Assembly: GCF_030687535.1 (NCBI RefSeq)
Contig: NZ_CP117437.1
Span: forward strand, 1,199,501 to 1,263,500
Length of the DNA stretch: 64,000 nt
Source: Pseudomonas sp. FP2335
Lineage (GTDB): Bacteria; Pseudomonadota; Gammaproteobacteria; Pseudomonadales; Pseudomonadaceae
Direction: 5' to 3'
Shown here one piece after another: positions 17,255 through 30,064 of the stretch. Made by a program: the position numbers and the translations under genes. Within the stretch, counting starts at the first letter, position 1. Each line of letters starts with the position of its first letter. Under the pieces are notes generated by a model. The model did no database searches. It had not been told where the DNA came from and saw only the letters and a program-made list of their open reading frames with translations.

Positions 17255-17605
17255 TTATTTCAGCGCCGCCATGATCTTCTCCGGGCTGAACTCACGGATC
17301 AGCGTGCCGTTGACGTCTACAAACGGAATCCCGCCGCCGCCCAGCGCCTCGTAGGCCTTGCGCGCCTGGGCGTCCTTTTCGATGTCGAACGCCTGGTAGG
17401 GCAGGCCTTTCTGGTCCAGGAAGCGGCGGATCTGCTTGCAGTAGCCGCACCATTCGGTGGAATAGAGCACCACCCGCGCCGAGGCCCGGGTTTGTTCCGG
17501 CGCCACCTGGGACGGATTGAACACCCGCTCGATCTTGCCCCAGTTCTGGAACACCACCACCACCAGCAATACCAGCAGGACTTTCTTGAACACCCCGCCG
17601 AGCAT
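17255..17605 (-). CDS. Membrane-anchored glutaredoxin-like protein
   Basis: A 116-residue thiol-redox protein. Residues 4-22 (GVFKKVLLVLLVVVVFQNW) form one membrane helix or uncleaved signal anchor. The glutaredoxin domain follows, with the redox motif WCGYCKQI and the cis-Pro loop GGIPFVDV. Cytoplasmic glutaredoxins lack such an anchor; the domain may act at the membrane or in the periplasm. The start ATG shares one base with the ndpA stop, so the two are cotranscribed. Confidence 0.82.
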   Translation of the reverse strand: MLGGVFKKVLLVLLVVVVFQNWGKIERVFNPSQVAPEQTRASARVVLYSTEWCGYCKQIRRFLDQKGLPYQAFDIEKDAQARKAYEALGGGGIPFVDVNGTLIREFSPEKIMAALK

Positions 17606-18609
17606 CAGTTGCGGCGCTTGAGCTGGTCGGTCAGTTGGGTCGGCAAACCCTTGATGATCAGCGTGCCAGCCGCCTCGTCGTACTCGATCTTGTCGCCCAG
17701 CAAGTGTGCTTCAAAACTGATCGACAAGCCTTCGGCGCGGCCGGTAAAGCGGCGGAACTGGTTGAGGGTGCGCTTATCCGCCGGAATTTCCGGCGACAGA
17801 CCGTAGTCCTTGTTGCGGATATGGTCGTAGAACGCCTTAGGCCGATCTTCATCGATCAAGCCCGAGAGTTCTTCCAGGCCCATCGGCTCGCCGAGCTTGG
17901 CCTGGCTGCTGGCGTAGTCCACCAGGGTCTTGGTTTTTTCGCGGGCGGATTCGTCCGGCAGGTCTTCGCTTTCAACGAACTCACTGAATGCCTTGAGCAG
18001 GGTGCGGGTTTCGCCCGGGCCGTCGACGCCTTCCTGGCAGCCGATAAAGTCGCGGAAGTACTCCGAGACCTTCTTGCCGTTCTTGCCCTTGATAAACGAG
18101 ATGTACTGCTTGGACTGCTTGTTGTTCTGCCACTCGGAAACGTTGATACGCGCCGCCAGGTGCAACTGGCCGAGGTCCAGGTGACGCGACGGGGTCACGT
18201 CCAACTCGTCGGTCACTGCCACGCCTTCGCTGTGGTGCAGCAGGGCGATGGCCAGGTAATCGGTCATGCCTTGTTGGTAGTGGGCAAACAGCACGTGGCC
18301 GCCAGTGGAGAGGTTGGACTCTTCCATCAGCTTTTGCAGGTGCTCGACGGCGGTGCGGCTAAAGGTGGTGAAATCCTGGCCACCGTCGAAATACTCCTTC
18401 AACCAACCACTGAACGGGTGCGCGCCGGACTCGGCATGGAAGAAACCCCAGGCCTTGCCTTGTTTGGCGTTATAGCTCTCGTTGAGGTCGGCAAGCATGT
18501 TCTCGATGGCGGCCGATTCGGACAGCTCCGAATCGCGGGCGTGGAGAACTGCGGGCGTGCCGTCGGGTTTTTTGTCGATCAGGTGGACGATGCAATGACG
18601 GATCGGCAT
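17605..18609 (-). CDS. ndpA: Nucleoid-associated protein NdpA/YejK
   Basis: A 334-residue protein of the NdpA/YejK family, a nucleoid-associated protein conserved in gammaproteobacteria. Visible features are the N-terminal [17 protein letters not shown], the [19 protein letters not shown] segment and the C-terminal [17 protein letters not shown]. The start ATG at 18609 is preceded by AACCAGCCGAGAAGCCC. An in-frame ATG at 18684 would add 25 residues not present in the family. It is divergent from the HU gene, so two nucleoid-protein genes share this intergenic region. Confidence 0.9.
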   Translation of the reverse strand: MPIRHCIVHLIDKKPDGTPAVLHARDSELSESAAIENMLADLNESYNAKQGKAWGFFHAESGAHPFSGWLKEYFDGGQDFTTFSRTAVEHLQKLMEESNLSTGGHVLFAHYQQGMTDYLAIALLHHSEGVAVTDELDVTPSRHLDLGQLHLAARINVSEWQNNKQSKQYISFIKGKNGKKVSEYFRDFIGCQEGVDGPGETRTLLKAFSEFVESEDLPDESAREKTKTLVDYASSQAKLGEPMGLEELSGLIDEDRPKAFYDHIRNKDYGLSPEIPADKRTLNQFRRFTGRAEGLSISFEAHLLGDKIEYDEAAGTLIIKGLPTQLTDQLKRRN

Positions 18610-19004
18610 GGGCTTCTCGGCTGGTTGAAGGGGAGCGGTTGGCCTCCCCGAAAAGTCGCCCAGTGTACCGCACCCATTGGTCAAGACGCGCTTTCAAGGC
18701 GGTTTTGCCGCTCTCCGACATGGCATATGCCATTTTTTCACGGTTTAGAGCGATAAAGCTGACCAAATGGGTAGGTAGAAGCGGATATTTCCCCGTCTCT
18801 GTGCTAGTTTTGCCCCGTCTTACGCCAAGTCTCGGCGTTAAGCGTGCATTCAGCATCTGTCAGGTCGAACCAATCCCCGTTTCAAGCATCTATAACCCCG
18901 ATCTTCGCGGTTATAGCCTGGGGTGCCAGACCTAGACGGTCGGGCTCGACGGCTGACACTGCACTCTGCAATCCATATGAATTTGATAGGGAAGGAACAC
19001 CACA
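18610..19004. other. 395-bp region between ndpA and the HU gene
   Basis: No plausible coding sequence. It should hold the divergent promoters. Two inverted repeats are visible: TACGCC / GGCGTTA near 18821-18840, and TATAACCCCG / CGCGGTTATA at 18891-18900 and 18906-18915 (nine of ten pairs). The HU ribosome site AAGGAA is at about 18992-18998. The palindromes may be leader hairpins or sites for a regulator; I cannot tell which. Confidence 0.55.
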
Positions 19005-19286
19005 ATGGCTATTACTAAAGACCAACTGATCGCTGACCTGGCTGAAGCAGTAGACGCACCGAAAACCACCGTGCGCGCTCTGCTGGACCAACTGAGCCAA
19101 GTTGTTGCTGACCAGCTGGAAAACGGCGGCGAAATCACTCTGCCAGGCGTTGGCAAACTGAAAGTGACCGAGCGTCCTGCCCGTACTGGCCGTAACCCTT
19201 CGACTGGCGCTGCCATCGAAATCGCTGCCAAGAAAGTTATCAAGCTGGTTGTGGCCAAAGGCCTGACCGACGCTGTTAACAAGTAA
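19005..19286 (+). CDS. HU-family histone-like DNA-binding protein
   Basis: A 93-residue HU protein that bends DNA as a dimer and shapes the nucleoid. The N-terminal helices AITKDQLIADLAEAVDAP, the ITLPGVGKLKV strand, the DNA-intercalating arm RPARTGRNPSTGAAIEI with its conserved Pro, and the terminal helix are all present. Length is normal. It is monocistronic with a strong terminator. The codon choice is highly biased, as expected of an abundant protein. It lies beside ndpA, as the third HU gene does in pseudomonads, to my recollection. Confidence 0.95.
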   Translation: MAITKDQLIADLAEAVDAPKTTVRALLDQLSQVVADQLENGGEITLPGVGKLKVTERPARTGRNPSTGAAIEIAAKKVIKLVVAKGLTDAVNK

Positions 19287-19294
19287 GACGCAGC

Positions 19295-19335
19295 AAAAAA
19301 ACCGTGCTCCGGAGCGATCCGGGCACGGTTTTTTG
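19295..19335 (+). terminator. Terminator of the HU gene
   Basis: AAAAAAACCGTGCTCCGGA pairs with TCCGGGCACGGTTTTTT around a GCGA loop, giving a stable stem with a long T-run nine bases after the stop codon. Confidence 0.93.
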
Positions 19336-19358
19336 TTGCCTGCGATTTGTAGAGGCCC

Positions 19359-19493
19359 TGTAGTGAGCGGGCTTGCCCGCGCTGGGTGGCGAAGCCGCCC
19401 CAAATCCCGTCACCTCGGTTTTCCTGACACACCGCGGCGGACCGTTTTAGGGCGGCTTCGCCACCCAGCGCGGGGGCAAGCCCGCTCACTACA
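19359..19493. repeat. Long REP-type inverted repeat, family B (copy 1)
   Basis: A 135-bp element bounded by TGTAGTGAGCGGGCTTGCCC and its inverse complement. Inner arms are GCTGGGTGGCGAAGCCGCCC and its complement; the centre holds CACCTCGG and ACCGCGGCGGACC. It ends one base before the rlmF stop codon. Sister copies are at 41748 and 53513. Confidence 0.9.
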
Positions 19494-19494
19494 G

Positions 19495-20514
19495 TTAGTC
19501 GCGGGCCCAGCGCTGGCGCCAGATCTGCTGCTCGTTCTTGGTCTGGAAGGTCCAGGCCACAAAGCGGCTTTGCTTTTGCCCCTGGGACATCTCCACTACC
19601 TGGCTTTCCAGCACCCCGGCTTTTTTCAGCGCGGTCTCGATGGCAGGCAGGTTCGACGCCTTTGACACCAGGGTGCTGAACCACAACACCTTGTGGGCAA
19701 AATGCGCACTCTCGGCGATCAACTGCGTCACAAAACGCGCTTCGCCGCCTTCACACCACAATTCGGCCGATTGGCCACCGAAATTCAGTACCGGCAACTT
19801 GCGCTTGGGATCGGCCTTGCCCAGGGCGCGCCATTTACGCTCGCTGCCCTTGGTGGCTTCGTCCATGGACGCGTGGAACGGCGGGTTGCACATGGTCAGG
19901 TCAAAACGCTCACCCGGCTCCAGCAAGCCCAGCAGGATCTGCTTGGGGTTGGGTTGCTGGCGCAGTTGGATGACCTTGCTCAAGTCGTTGGACTGCACGA
20001 TGGCCTTGGCGGCGGCCACGGCGGTAGGGTCGACCTCCGAGCCAAGGAAGGTCCAGCGGTACTCCATGTAGCCAATCAGCGGATAGACGCAGTTGGCGCC
20101 CATGCCGATGTCCAGCACCTTGATGATCGAGCCGCGCGGGACCTTGCCGTCGTTGTTGCTGGCCAACAGGTCGGCGAGGAAGTGCACGTAGTCCGCACGC
20201 CCCGGCACCGGCGGGCACAGGTAATCGGCCGGGATGTCCCAATGCTGGATGCCATAGAAGGATTTGAGCAGCGCCCGGTTGAACACCCGCACCGCATCCG
20301 GGCTGGCGAAGTCGATGCTCTCTTTGCCATACGGATTGATGATCACGAATTTCGCCAGTTCCGGCGTGGTCTTGATCAGCGCCGGGAAGTCGTAACGGCC
20401 TGTGTGGCGGTTGCGCGGGTGCAGGGTAGCCTCTTTGCGCGGCGCGACGGGCTTGGCCGTGGCGGCGGTTTTAGGCTTCTTGCGTGCAGGCTTGGGTGTG
20501 CTGGGGGCGGTCAT
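19495..20514 (-). CDS. rlmF: 23S rRNA m6A1618 methyltransferase RlmF
   Basis: A 339-residue SAM-dependent methyltransferase that modifies A1618 of 23S rRNA. A Lys/Ala/Pro-rich N-terminal tail of about 30 residues precedes [16 protein letters not shown]. The SAM site is [17 protein letters not shown]; the catalytic motif is CNPPFHAS (NPPF, adenine-N6 type). A C-terminal domain ends the protein. It is monocistronic between two different repeat elements. Length and motifs agree with the family. Confidence 0.93.
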   Translation of the reverse strand: MTAPSTPKPARKKPKTAATAKPVAPRKEATLHPRNRHTGRYDFPALIKTTPELAKFVIINPYGKESIDFASPDAVRVFNRALLKSFYGIQHWDIPADYLCPPVPGRADYVHFLADLLASNNDGKVPRGSIIKVLDIGMGANCVYPLIGYMEYRWTFLGSEVDPTAVAAAKAIVQSNDLSKVIQLRQQPNPKQILLGLLEPGERFDLTMCNPPFHASMDEATKGSERKWRALGKADPKRKLPVLNFGGQSAELWCEGGEARFVTQLIAESAHFAHKVLWFSTLVSKASNLPAIETALKKAGVLESQVVEMSQGQKQSRFVAWTFQTKNEQQIWRQRWARD

Positions 20515-20580
20515 GATGATTCTGGTGTTGGCTCAAAGTGGTGGGCATTGTCACACATTCTCAGGGTGAACTCGGTTAAA

Positions 20581-20669
20581 TGTGGGAGCGGGCTTGCTCG
20601 CGAATGCGGTACATCAGAAACAGATGCAGTGCCTGACACACTGCATTCGCGAGCAAGCCCGCTCCCACA
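20581..20669. repeat. 89-bp REP doublet (family A, copy 1)
   Basis: Two inverted arms, TGTGGGAGCGGGCTTGCTCG followed by CGAATGCGGT and their complement, separated by about 30 variable bases. It lies between rlmF and the valS terminator. Confidence 0.95.
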
Positions 20670-20689
20670 TCGATTGGGTTTTCAGGCCA

Positions 20690-20717
20690 AAAAAAAGAGG
20701 CCCGAAGGCCTCTTTTC
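20690..20717 (-). terminator. Terminator of valS
   Basis: On the minus strand AGAGGCC-TTCG-GGCCTCT is followed by eight T, giving a compact stem with a stable UUCG tetraloop 16 bases after the valS stop. Confidence 0.95.
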
Positions 20718-20732
20718 TACATGGAATCCACC

Positions 20733-23579
20733 TTACAGGCTGGAAATCCGCGCATGTTGCTCCGCCAGCTTGCCCAGGGCCTGTTCAGCCTCGGCCAACT
20801 TGGCGCGTTCTTTGTCGATCACTTCGGCCGGTGCCTTGTCGACGAATGCCGCGTTGGACAGCTTGCCGCCCACACGCTGCACTTCGCCTTGCAGGCGCGC
20901 AATTTCCTTGTCGAGTCGAGCCAGTTCCGCGCCCTTGTCGATCAGGCCAGCCATCGGCACCAGCACTTCCATCTCGCCGACCAGTGCGGTGGCTGACAGC
21001 GGCGCTTCGGCGTCGGTAGCCAATACCGTGATCGACTCCAGCTTCGCCAGCTTCTTGAGCAGCGCATCGTTTTCGGCGAGACGACGCTGGTCTTCGGCAC
21101 TGGCGTTCTTCACAAACACCGCCAATGGCTTGCCCGGCCCAATGTTCATCTCGGCGCGGATGTTGCGCGTGCCGAGCATCAGGGTCTTGAGCCATTCGAT
21201 ATCGCTTTCGGCCGCCTCATCGATGCGCGCTTCATTGGCCACCGGCCAAGGTTGCAGCATGATGGTCTTGCCCTCGATACCGGCCAGCGGCGCGAGGCGC
21301 TGCCAGATTTCTTCGGTGATGAACGGCATGAACGGATGCGCCAGGCGCAGGGCCACTTCCAGCACGCGCACCAGGGTGCGACGGGTGCCACGCTGACGTT
21401 CGATCGGCGCGTTTTCGTCCCACAGCACAGGCTTGGACAGTTCCAGGTACCAGTCGCAGTACTGGTTCCAGATGAACTCGTACAAGGCTTGTGCGGCCAG
21501 GTCGAAACGGAACTGGTCGAGTTGGCGGGTCACTTCGGCTTCGGTGCGCTGCAATTGCGAGATGATCCAGCGATCCGCCAGGGACAGTTCGACGGCTTCG
21601 CCGTTCTGGCCGCAGTCTTCGCCTTTGTCCAGCACGTAGCGCGCGGCGTTCCAGATCTTGTTGCAGAAGTTGCGATAGCCTTCGACGCGGCCCATGTCGA
21701 ACTTGATGTCGCGACCGGTGGACGCCAGCGAGCAGAAGGTGAAGCGCAGGGCGTCGGTGCCATAGCTGGCGATGCCGTCGGCGAACTCGTCGCGGGTCTG
21801 CTTCTCGATCTTCTTCGCCAGTTTCGGCTGCATCAGGCCCGAGGTACGTTTTTGTACCAGGGTTTCCAGGTCGATACCGTCGATGATGTCCAACGGGTCC
21901 AGGACGTTGCCCTTGGACTTGGACATCTTCTGGCCCTGGCCGTCACGCACCAGGCCGTGCACGTACACGGTCTTGAACGGAACCTGTGGCGTGCCGTCCT
22001 CGTTCTTCACCAGGTGCATGGTCAGCATGATCATCCGGGCGACCCAGAAGAAAATGATGTCGAAGCCGGTGACCAGCACGTCGGTGGAGTGGAATTTCTT
22101 CAGGAATTCGGTCTGTTGCGGCCAGCCCAGGGTGGAGAACGTCCACAGGCCCGAGCTGAACCAGGTGTCCAGTACGTCGTTGTCCTGTTGCAGCGCAACG
22201 TCGGCACCGAGGTTGTGCTTGGCACGCACTTCGGCTTCGTCGCGGCCTACATAGACCTTGCCCGACTCGTCGTACCAGGCCGGAATACGGTGGCCCCACC
22301 ACAGTTGACGGCTGATGCACCAATCCTGGATGTCGCGCATCCACGAGAAGTACATGTTTTCGTACTGTTTCGGCACGAACTGGATGCGGCCATCTTCCAC
22401 GGCAGCAATCGCAGGCTCGGCCAACGGCTTGGTGGACACGTACCACTGGTCGGTCAGCCACGGCTCGATGATGGTGCCGGAGCGGTCGCCCTTCGGCACT
22501 TTCAGGCCGTGGTCGTCAACGCTGACCAGCAGGCCGGCAGCGTCGAAGGCGGCAACGATCTGCTTGCGCGCTTCGAAACGGTCGAGACCGGCGTATTCGG
22601 CCGGGATCTTGCCGTCGATGCTGTCGTTCAACGTGCCATCCAGGTTGAACACCTGGCAGGCCGGCAATACGGCGGCGTTTTTGTCGAAGATGTTCAGCAG
22701 CGGCAGGTTGTGGCGCTTGCCGACTTCGTAGTCGTTGAAATCGTGGGCCGGGGTGATTTTCACACAGCCGGTGCCGAATTCCGGGTCGCAGTAGTCGTCC
22801 GCGATGATCGGGATGCGGCGGCCAACCAGCGGCAGCTCGACGAACTTGCCGATCAGTGCCTGGTAGCGCTCATCGTTCGGGTTAACGGCCACGGCGGCGT
22901 CGCCGAGCATGGTTTCCGGACGGGTGGTGGCGACGATCAGGTAGTCGTTGCCCTCGGCGGTCTTGGCACCGTCAGCCAGGGGGTACTTGAGGTTCCACAG
23001 GAAGCCTTTTTCGTCGTGGTTTTCCACTTCGAGGTCGGAAATCGCCGTGTGCAGCTTGGTGTCCCAGTTGACCAGGCGTTTGCCGCGGTAGATCAGGCCG
23101 TCTTCATGCAGGCGCACAAAGGCTTCTTTCACGGCTTCCGACAGGCCGTCGTCCATGGTGAAGCGCTCGCGGCTCCAGTCTACGGAAGAACCCAGGCGAC
23201 GGATCTGACGGCTGATGTTGCCGCCGGACTGGTCTTTCCATTCCCAGATCTTTTCCAGGAATTTCTCGCGGCCCAGGTCGTGACGGCTCTGGCCGGTGGC
23301 TTCGAGTTGGCGCTCCACCAGCATCTGCGTGGCGATACCGGCGTGGTCGGTGCCCGGCTGCCACAGGGTGTTGCGGCCCTGCATGCGGCGGAAACGGATC
23401 AACGCATCCATGATCGCATTGTTGAAGCCATGGCCCATGTGCAGGCTGCCAGTGACGTTCGGTGGCGGGATCATGATGGTGTAGGAATCGCCCGCGCCTT
23501 GCGGGGCGAAATAATTCTCGGATTCCCAGGTGTTGTACCAGGAAGTTTCGATAGCGTGCGGCTGGTAGGTCTTATCCAT
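20733..23579 (-). CDS. valS: Valyl-tRNA synthetase
   Basis: A 948-residue class I aminoacyl-tRNA synthetase that charges tRNA-Val. The HIGH-type motif is [15 protein letters not shown] near the N-terminus. The CP1 editing domain is in the middle ([10 protein letters not shown], a signature of the ILV group). KMSKS is [15 protein letters not shown], followed by the anticodon-binding domain and a C-terminal coiled-coil arm ([20 protein letters not shown]). Start ATG at 23579 gives [11 protein letters not shown], the family N-terminus. A convergent terminator closes the unit. Confidence 0.97.
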   Translation of the reverse strand: MDKTYQPHAIETSWYNTWESENYFAPQGAGDSYTIMIPPPNVTGSLHMGHGFNNAIMDALIRFRRMQGRNTLWQPGTDHAGIATQMLVERQLEATGQSRHDLGREKFLEKIWEWKDQSGGNISRQIRRLGSSVDWSRERFTMDDGLSEAVKEAFVRLHEDGLIYRGKRLVNWDTKLHTAISDLEVENHDEKGFLWNLKYPLADGAKTAEGNDYLIVATTRPETMLGDAAVAVNPNDERYQALIGKFVELPLVGRRIPIIADDYCDPEFGTGCVKITPAHDFNDYEVGKRHNLPLLNIFDKNAAVLPACQVFNLDGTLNDSIDGKIPAEYAGLDRFEARKQIVAAFDAAGLLVSVDDHGLKVPKGDRSGTIIEPWLTDQWYVSTKPLAEPAIAAVEDGRIQFVPKQYENMYFSWMRDIQDWCISRQLWWGHRIPAWYDESGKVYVGRDEAEVRAKHNLGADVALQQDNDVLDTWFSSGLWTFSTLGWPQQTEFLKKFHSTDVLVTGFDIIFFWVARMIMLTMHLVKNEDGTPQVPFKTVYVHGLVRDGQGQKMSKSKGNVLDPLDIIDGIDLETLVQKRTSGLMQPKLAKKIEKQTRDEFADGIASYGTDALRFTFCSLASTGRDIKFDMGRVEGYRNFCNKIWNAARYVLDKGEDCGQNGEAVELSLADRWIISQLQRTEAEVTRQLDQFRFDLAAQALYEFIWNQYCDWYLELSKPVLWDENAPIERQRGTRRTLVRVLEVALRLAHPFMPFITEEIWQRLAPLAGIEGKTIMLQPWPVANEARIDEAAESDIEWLKTLMLGTRNIRAEMNIGPGKPLAVFVKNASAEDQRRLAENDALLKKLAKLESITVLATDAEAPLSATALVGEMEVLVPMAGLIDKGAELARLDKEIARLQGEVQRVGGKLSNAAFVDKAPAEVIDKERAKLAEAEQALGKLAEQHARISSL

Positions 23580-23717
23580 GCGCGGCGGGACCCTAGTTGG
23601 CATTTATTCAGGAAAGCCGGCAAGTATAACGAGGATGAGCCGTTGCGCGTAGAGCGAGGTGACGGGGCGAAGTAGAAAGTTGGTTCGCCCCGTAGGTAGC
23701 ACGAACGCAGAAATGGT

Positions 23718-24995
23718 CTAGATGACCCTCAGTGTATAGGTAGCCCAACCGGAGACAGGCTGGTTTGCCGTGTTGTATTCGGCAAACTGGATCAAGGCGT
23801 TGCCTTGTGCGTCGGGCTGTAGCGGTGGATTGAGTGTCAAGCTCCAATTACCCGACGCATCTGCCTGTGCCTGGCCATGAAAGATGCTGCCGCTGGCGTT
23901 ATAGAACCAGATGGTTGAGTAGGGCGTTGCTATGCCTTGCAGGTAAGGATTGTAGGCACTGACTGTGGTCGAACTGGTCAACACGGGAGCGCTTCCTGGC
24001 GGGCGGGGCGTAGTGCCTGGGATAGTGCCGCCTCCCCCGCCGACGCTGCTGAGGGTCAGATTGGCGCCGGTCCAGGGAGAGATCTGCTGGCCGGAAGCGT
24101 TGTATTCGGCCAAGGCGATACTGACGTTACCGTAGGCGTCGGTTGCCAATGGTTGGTTGGGGATGAGGCTCCAGTTACCGAATTGATCGGCTCTGACCAA
24201 CCCGTAATTTACACTTCCGCCCGCGAGGAAAATCTGGACTATGGCATTTGGCGCAGCCACGCCTTGTAGCAGTGGCTGGCGGGAGTTGATGGTCGTTGAG
24301 CTGGTAAGCACTGGAGGGCTTCCTGGTGGCAGGATTGCACCGCCTGGGACAGTGCCGCCTCCGCCACCGACGCTGCTGAGGGTCAGATTGGCGCCGGTCC
24401 AGGGAGAGATCTGCTGGCCGGAAGCGTTGTATTCAGCCAAGGCGATACTGACGTTACCGTAGGCGTCGGTTGCCAATGGTTGGTTGGGGGTGAGGCTCCA
24501 GTTACCGAATTGATCGGCTCTGACCGACCCGTAATTTACACTTCCGCCCGCGAGGAAAATCTGGACTATGGCATTTGGCGCAGCCACGCCTTGTAGCAGT
24601 GGCTGGCGGGAGTTGATGGTCGTTGAGCTGGTAAGCACTGGAGGGCTTCCTGGTGGCAGGATTGCACCGCCTGGGACAGTGCCGCCTCCGCCACCGACGC
24701 TGCTGAGGGTCAGATTGGCGCCGGTCCAGGGAGAGATCTGCTGGCCGGAAGCGTTGTATTCGGCCAAGGCGATACTGACGTTACCGTAGGCGTCGATTGC
24801 CAATGGTTGGTTGGGGGTGAGGCTCCAGTTACCGAATTGATCGGCTCTGACCAACCCGTAATTTACACTTCCGCCCGCGAGGAAAACCTGGACTATGGCA
24901 TTTGGCGCAGCCACGCCTTGTAGCAGTGGCTGGCGGGAGTTGATGGTCGTTGAACTAACGAGTACGGGAGCGCTGCCGGAGGGTAAAGAGGGCAT
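23718..24995 (-). CDS. Tandem Ig-like repeat protein, surface-adhesin type
   Basis: A 425-residue protein built of four Ig-like beta-sandwich units of 109 residues: units 1-3 (from residues 10, 119 and 228) are almost identical, and unit 4 (337-425) is diverged. Each has the pattern INSRQPLLQGVAAPNAIVQ, GNWSLTPNQPL and LAEYNASGQQISPW, then a Gly5/Pro linker, as in bacterial adhesin modules. No signal peptide, membrane anchor or catalytic motif is visible, so export and role are unknown. Start ATG at 24995 follows GGAG. It sits between valS and the gene upstream of it in P. aeruginosa, as I recall that order, which suggests later insertion. Confidence 0.75.
   Translation of the reverse strand: MPSLPSGSAPVLVSSTTINSRQPLLQGVAAPNAIVQVFLAGGSVNYGLVRADQFGNWSLTPNQPLAIDAYGNVSIALAEYNASGQQISPWTGANLTLSSVGGGGGTVPGGAILPPGSPPVLTSSTTINSRQPLLQGVAAPNAIVQIFLAGGSVNYGSVRADQFGNWSLTPNQPLATDAYGNVSIALAEYNASGQQISPWTGANLTLSSVGGGGGTVPGGAILPPGSPPVLTSSTTINSRQPLLQGVAAPNAIVQIFLAGGSVNYGLVRADQFGNWSLIPNQPLATDAYGNVSIALAEYNASGQQISPWTGANLTLSSVGGGGGTIPGTTPRPPGSAPVLTSSTTVSAYNPYLQGIATPYSTIWFYNASGSIFHGQAQADASGNWSLTLNPPLQPDAQGNALIQFAEYNTANQPVSGWATYTLRVI
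23988..24968 (-). repeat. Three tandem 327-bp DNA repeats
   Basis: Units 24968-24642, 24641-24315 and 24314-23988 are 327 bp each and nearly identical, with only scattered base changes such as the codons giving L/S at one site and P/T at another. A fourth diverged unit continues to 23721. Near-identity at DNA level, including silent sites, implies recent expansion or ongoing gene conversion. Confidence 0.92.
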
Positions 24996-25067
24996 GACGT
25001 TTCTCCAATGGGAGGTTTTCGTTAACTTTCCACGAATAACCTTCCACGAGATCCCGAATCTTTATCT

Positions 25068-25085
25068 ACTGTCATAAATGACAGT
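25068..25085. promoter_or_regulatory. Perfect 18-bp palindrome upstream of the Ig-repeat gene
   Basis: ACTGTCAT-AA-ATGACAGT has 8-bp arms around two bases. It is too tight to form an RNA hairpin, so a dimeric-regulator operator is the better reading. It is 72 bp upstream of the Ig-repeat start. Confidence 0.5.
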
Positions 25086-25177
25086 TTTGACCAGCGGTGC
25101 CGCTAGTGCGCTCCTAGATGACACGTATGTGGCAAGGAGATGGAGAGAGGCTGGCAACAATTAACAGCTGTTTGTCT

Positions 25178-25558
25178 TCATGACTGGTACTGGCTGAGCA
25201 ACCGCTCCATCCGCGCATCCAGCCGGCGCTTGATCTCGGTTTCGATATGCGGGGCGAAGTCGTCGATGACGTCTTGCATGATCAGTTGCGCGGCGGCGCG
25301 CAGTTCGTTGTCCAGGTGCAGCAGCAGGGCGTCCTGGCCTTTTTCGGCGGGGGCGGGCTCGACAGCAACGGCAACCGGCTCCGGCGCAGCGGGCTTGGCG
25401 CCGACCATATCGAACAACAGCGGAATCTGTACCTCTGCATCGACCGAGTCGGTCAGCAGTGGCGGTTGCAGGCCGTCGTCACCGAGCAACTGGCGGATCG
25501 ACTCCAGGTCGTCCAGCAGGTGGTCGTCTTTTTTTACCGAGTTGGGAGTGTCCATCAT
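25178..25558 (-). CDS. Conserved hypothetical protein between holC and valS
   Basis: A 126-residue acidic protein with no signal peptide or membrane helix. The N-terminal half is low complexity with a Pro/Ala/Val-rich linker (about residues 55-72). The C-terminal half is helical (LLHLDNELRAAAQLIMQDVIDDFAPHIETEIKRRL). A small gene in this place, between holC and valS, is found in other pseudomonads; its function is unknown. Position suggests a link with DNA polymerase III chi. It follows holC with only a few bases between them, in one operon. Confidence 0.75.
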   Translation of the reverse strand: MMDTPNSVKKDDHLLDDLESIRQLLGDDGLQPPLLTDSVDAEVQIPLLFDMVGAKPAAPEPVAVAVEPAPAEKGQDALLLHLDNELRAAAQLIMQDVIDDFAPHIETEIKRRLDARMERLLSQYQS

Positions 25559-25562
25559 TTAC

Positions 25563-25991
25563 TCAAAGTCGTTGTAGCCGGTGATCCTGCAAAGGATAGC
25601 CCTGTTCGCGATAGAAACGGAAACTCTCCCGCGCCGCCTGACGAATAGCCGGGTCTTCCACCACCACCTCTGCCACGCGGGCAAACGCCTTGGCGAACGG
25701 CGGCACTTTCAGGTCCAGGTTGACCAGCAGGTCATGGTGATCGCCGCAACTGTCGCCCAAGCCCAGTACAACAAGGCCTTCGGGTTCTGATTCGGCAGGG
25801 CCGTGGGGCACGAAGCTTTCGCCCTTGAAGCGCCACAGGCGGGCGTCGAGCTCGTCGCGTTGGGCGGCATCGCTGCAATGCAGGTAGATGCGGTGGCCCA
25901 TGCGCCAGGCTTTTTCGGTGAGTTTGCAGGCAAAGTCCAGGCGCGCGAGCGGGTCGGCGCTGGGCAATATATAGAAGTCGACTTGGGTCAT
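25563..25991 (-). CDS. holC: DNA polymerase III chi subunit
   Basis: A 142-residue chi subunit, which ties the clamp loader to single-strand-binding protein at the replication fork. The N-terminus TQVDFYILPSADPLARLDFACKLTEKAWRMGHRIYLHC and the loop LWRFKGESFVPHG are characteristic. It follows pepA by 55 bp on the same strand, as in most pseudomonads, and is probably cotranscribed with it. Confidence 0.93.
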   Translation of the reverse strand: MTQVDFYILPSADPLARLDFACKLTEKAWRMGHRIYLHCSDAAQRDELDARLWRFKGESFVPHGPAESEPEGLVVLGLGDSCGDHHDLLVNLDLKVPPFAKAFARVAEVVVEDPAIRQAARESFRFYREQGYPLQDHRLQRL

Positions 25992-26046
25992 TGTGGTTCC
26001 TGGAACGCGAGGCGGCTATCTGAAAGCCGCCCCGGCGTTCTCATTT

Positions 26047-28930
<2,884 letters not shown>

Positions 28931-28938
<8 letters not shown>

Positions 28939-30010
28939 GCTCGATCGCTACATTGGTAGCAGCGTACTGATCGCCATCCTGGCGGTATTGGGCATCATCC
29001 TTGGGTTGGCGTCGTTGTTCGCCTTTATCGATGAAGTCGGCAACGTCAGCGACACCTATACCGTATGGGACGTGATGAGCTACGTGGCCCTCACCGCGCC
29101 GCGCCGCCTCTACGACATGATGCCGATGGCCGCGCTGATCGGTTGCCTGATCGGCCTGGGCAGCCTGGCCAGCAACAGCGAACTGACCATCATGCGTGCC
29201 GCCGGGGTGTCCATCGGTCGTATTGTCTGGGCGGTGATGAAGCCGATGCTGCTGCTGATGCTGTGCAGCGTGCTGATCGGTGAATACGTTGCGCCGCCGG
29301 CTGAAACCACGGCCCAGGCCAACCGCGCCCTGGCCCAGGGGTCGGGCGACGCACAAAGCTCCAAGCATGGCCTGTGGCACCGCCAGGGTGACGAGTTCAT
29401 CCACATCAACGCGGTGCAGCCCGGTGGCCTGTTGATTGGTGTGACACGTTATACCTTTGACAAGGAACGCCATCTGCTGATGTCGAGCTTTGCCAAGCGC
29501 GCGCAGTACAACGCCGAGAAATGGCAGCTGAGCGATGTCACCACCACGCATTTCCGCAATGCAGGGCAAGGTACCAAGGCCAGTACTGAAGTGATCAATG
29601 TGCCGGCCGAGGAGTGGGACATCGCCCTCAAGCCGGAACTGCTCAATACCGTGGTCATGATCCCCGAAAGCCTGCCGATCTCCGGGCTTTGGGGTTACAT
29701 CCACTACTTGAAGGACCAAGGCCTGAACAACGGCCGCTACTGGCTGGCATTCTGGGTCAAGGTGCTGCAGCCGGTGGTCACTGCCGCGCTGGTGTTGATG
29801 GCGATCTCGTTCATCTTCGGCCCGCTGCGCTCCGTGACCCTTGGCCAGCGCGTCTTTACCGGCGTGCTGGTGGGCTTTACCTTCCGCATCGCCCAGGACC
29901 TGCTCGGCCCTTCGAGCCTGGTGTTCGGTTTCTCGCCGCTGTTTGCGGTGCTGGTGCCCACTGGTATCTGCGCCCTGGCCGGGTTCTGGCTATTGCGCCG
30001 GGCCGGTTGA
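28931..30010 (+). CDS. lptG: LPS export permease LptG
   Basis: A 359-residue partner of LptF in the LPS transporter. The start is GTG at 28931, giving (M)AKLDRYIGSSVLIAIL, with AAGGAG seven bases upstream; the start overlaps the lptF end by 8 bp. It has the same layout as LptF: N-terminal helices, a periplasmic jellyroll (DEFIHINAVQPGGLLIGVTRY) and C-terminal helices (RSVTLGQRVFTGVLVGFTFRIAQDLLG). A strong terminator follows. Confidence 0.95.
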
Positions 30011-30031
30011 TAGAACGCTTATGATCAAAAC

Positions 30032-30064
30032 ATGCCCCGGTCGAGAGATCGGGGCATTTTTGTT
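30032..30064 (+). terminator. Terminator of lptFG
   Basis: ATGCCCCGGTC-GAGA-GATCGGGGCAT is followed by five T, 21 bp after the lptG stop. It separates lptFG from lepA. Confidence 0.9.

Noticed and set aside
21252..23675. 807-codon open frame antisense to valS
   Set aside because: Long antisense frames follow from high-GC codon use. The translation resembles no family and valS is certain. The same applies to 30114-31925 (antisense to lepA), 34605-36989, 47099-49405, 53928-56054, 57078-59309 and 60929-63238.
23988..24968. CRISPR-like or satellite reading of the 327-bp repeats
   Set aside because: The repeats are coding, in frame and without spacers. They encode Ig-like units.
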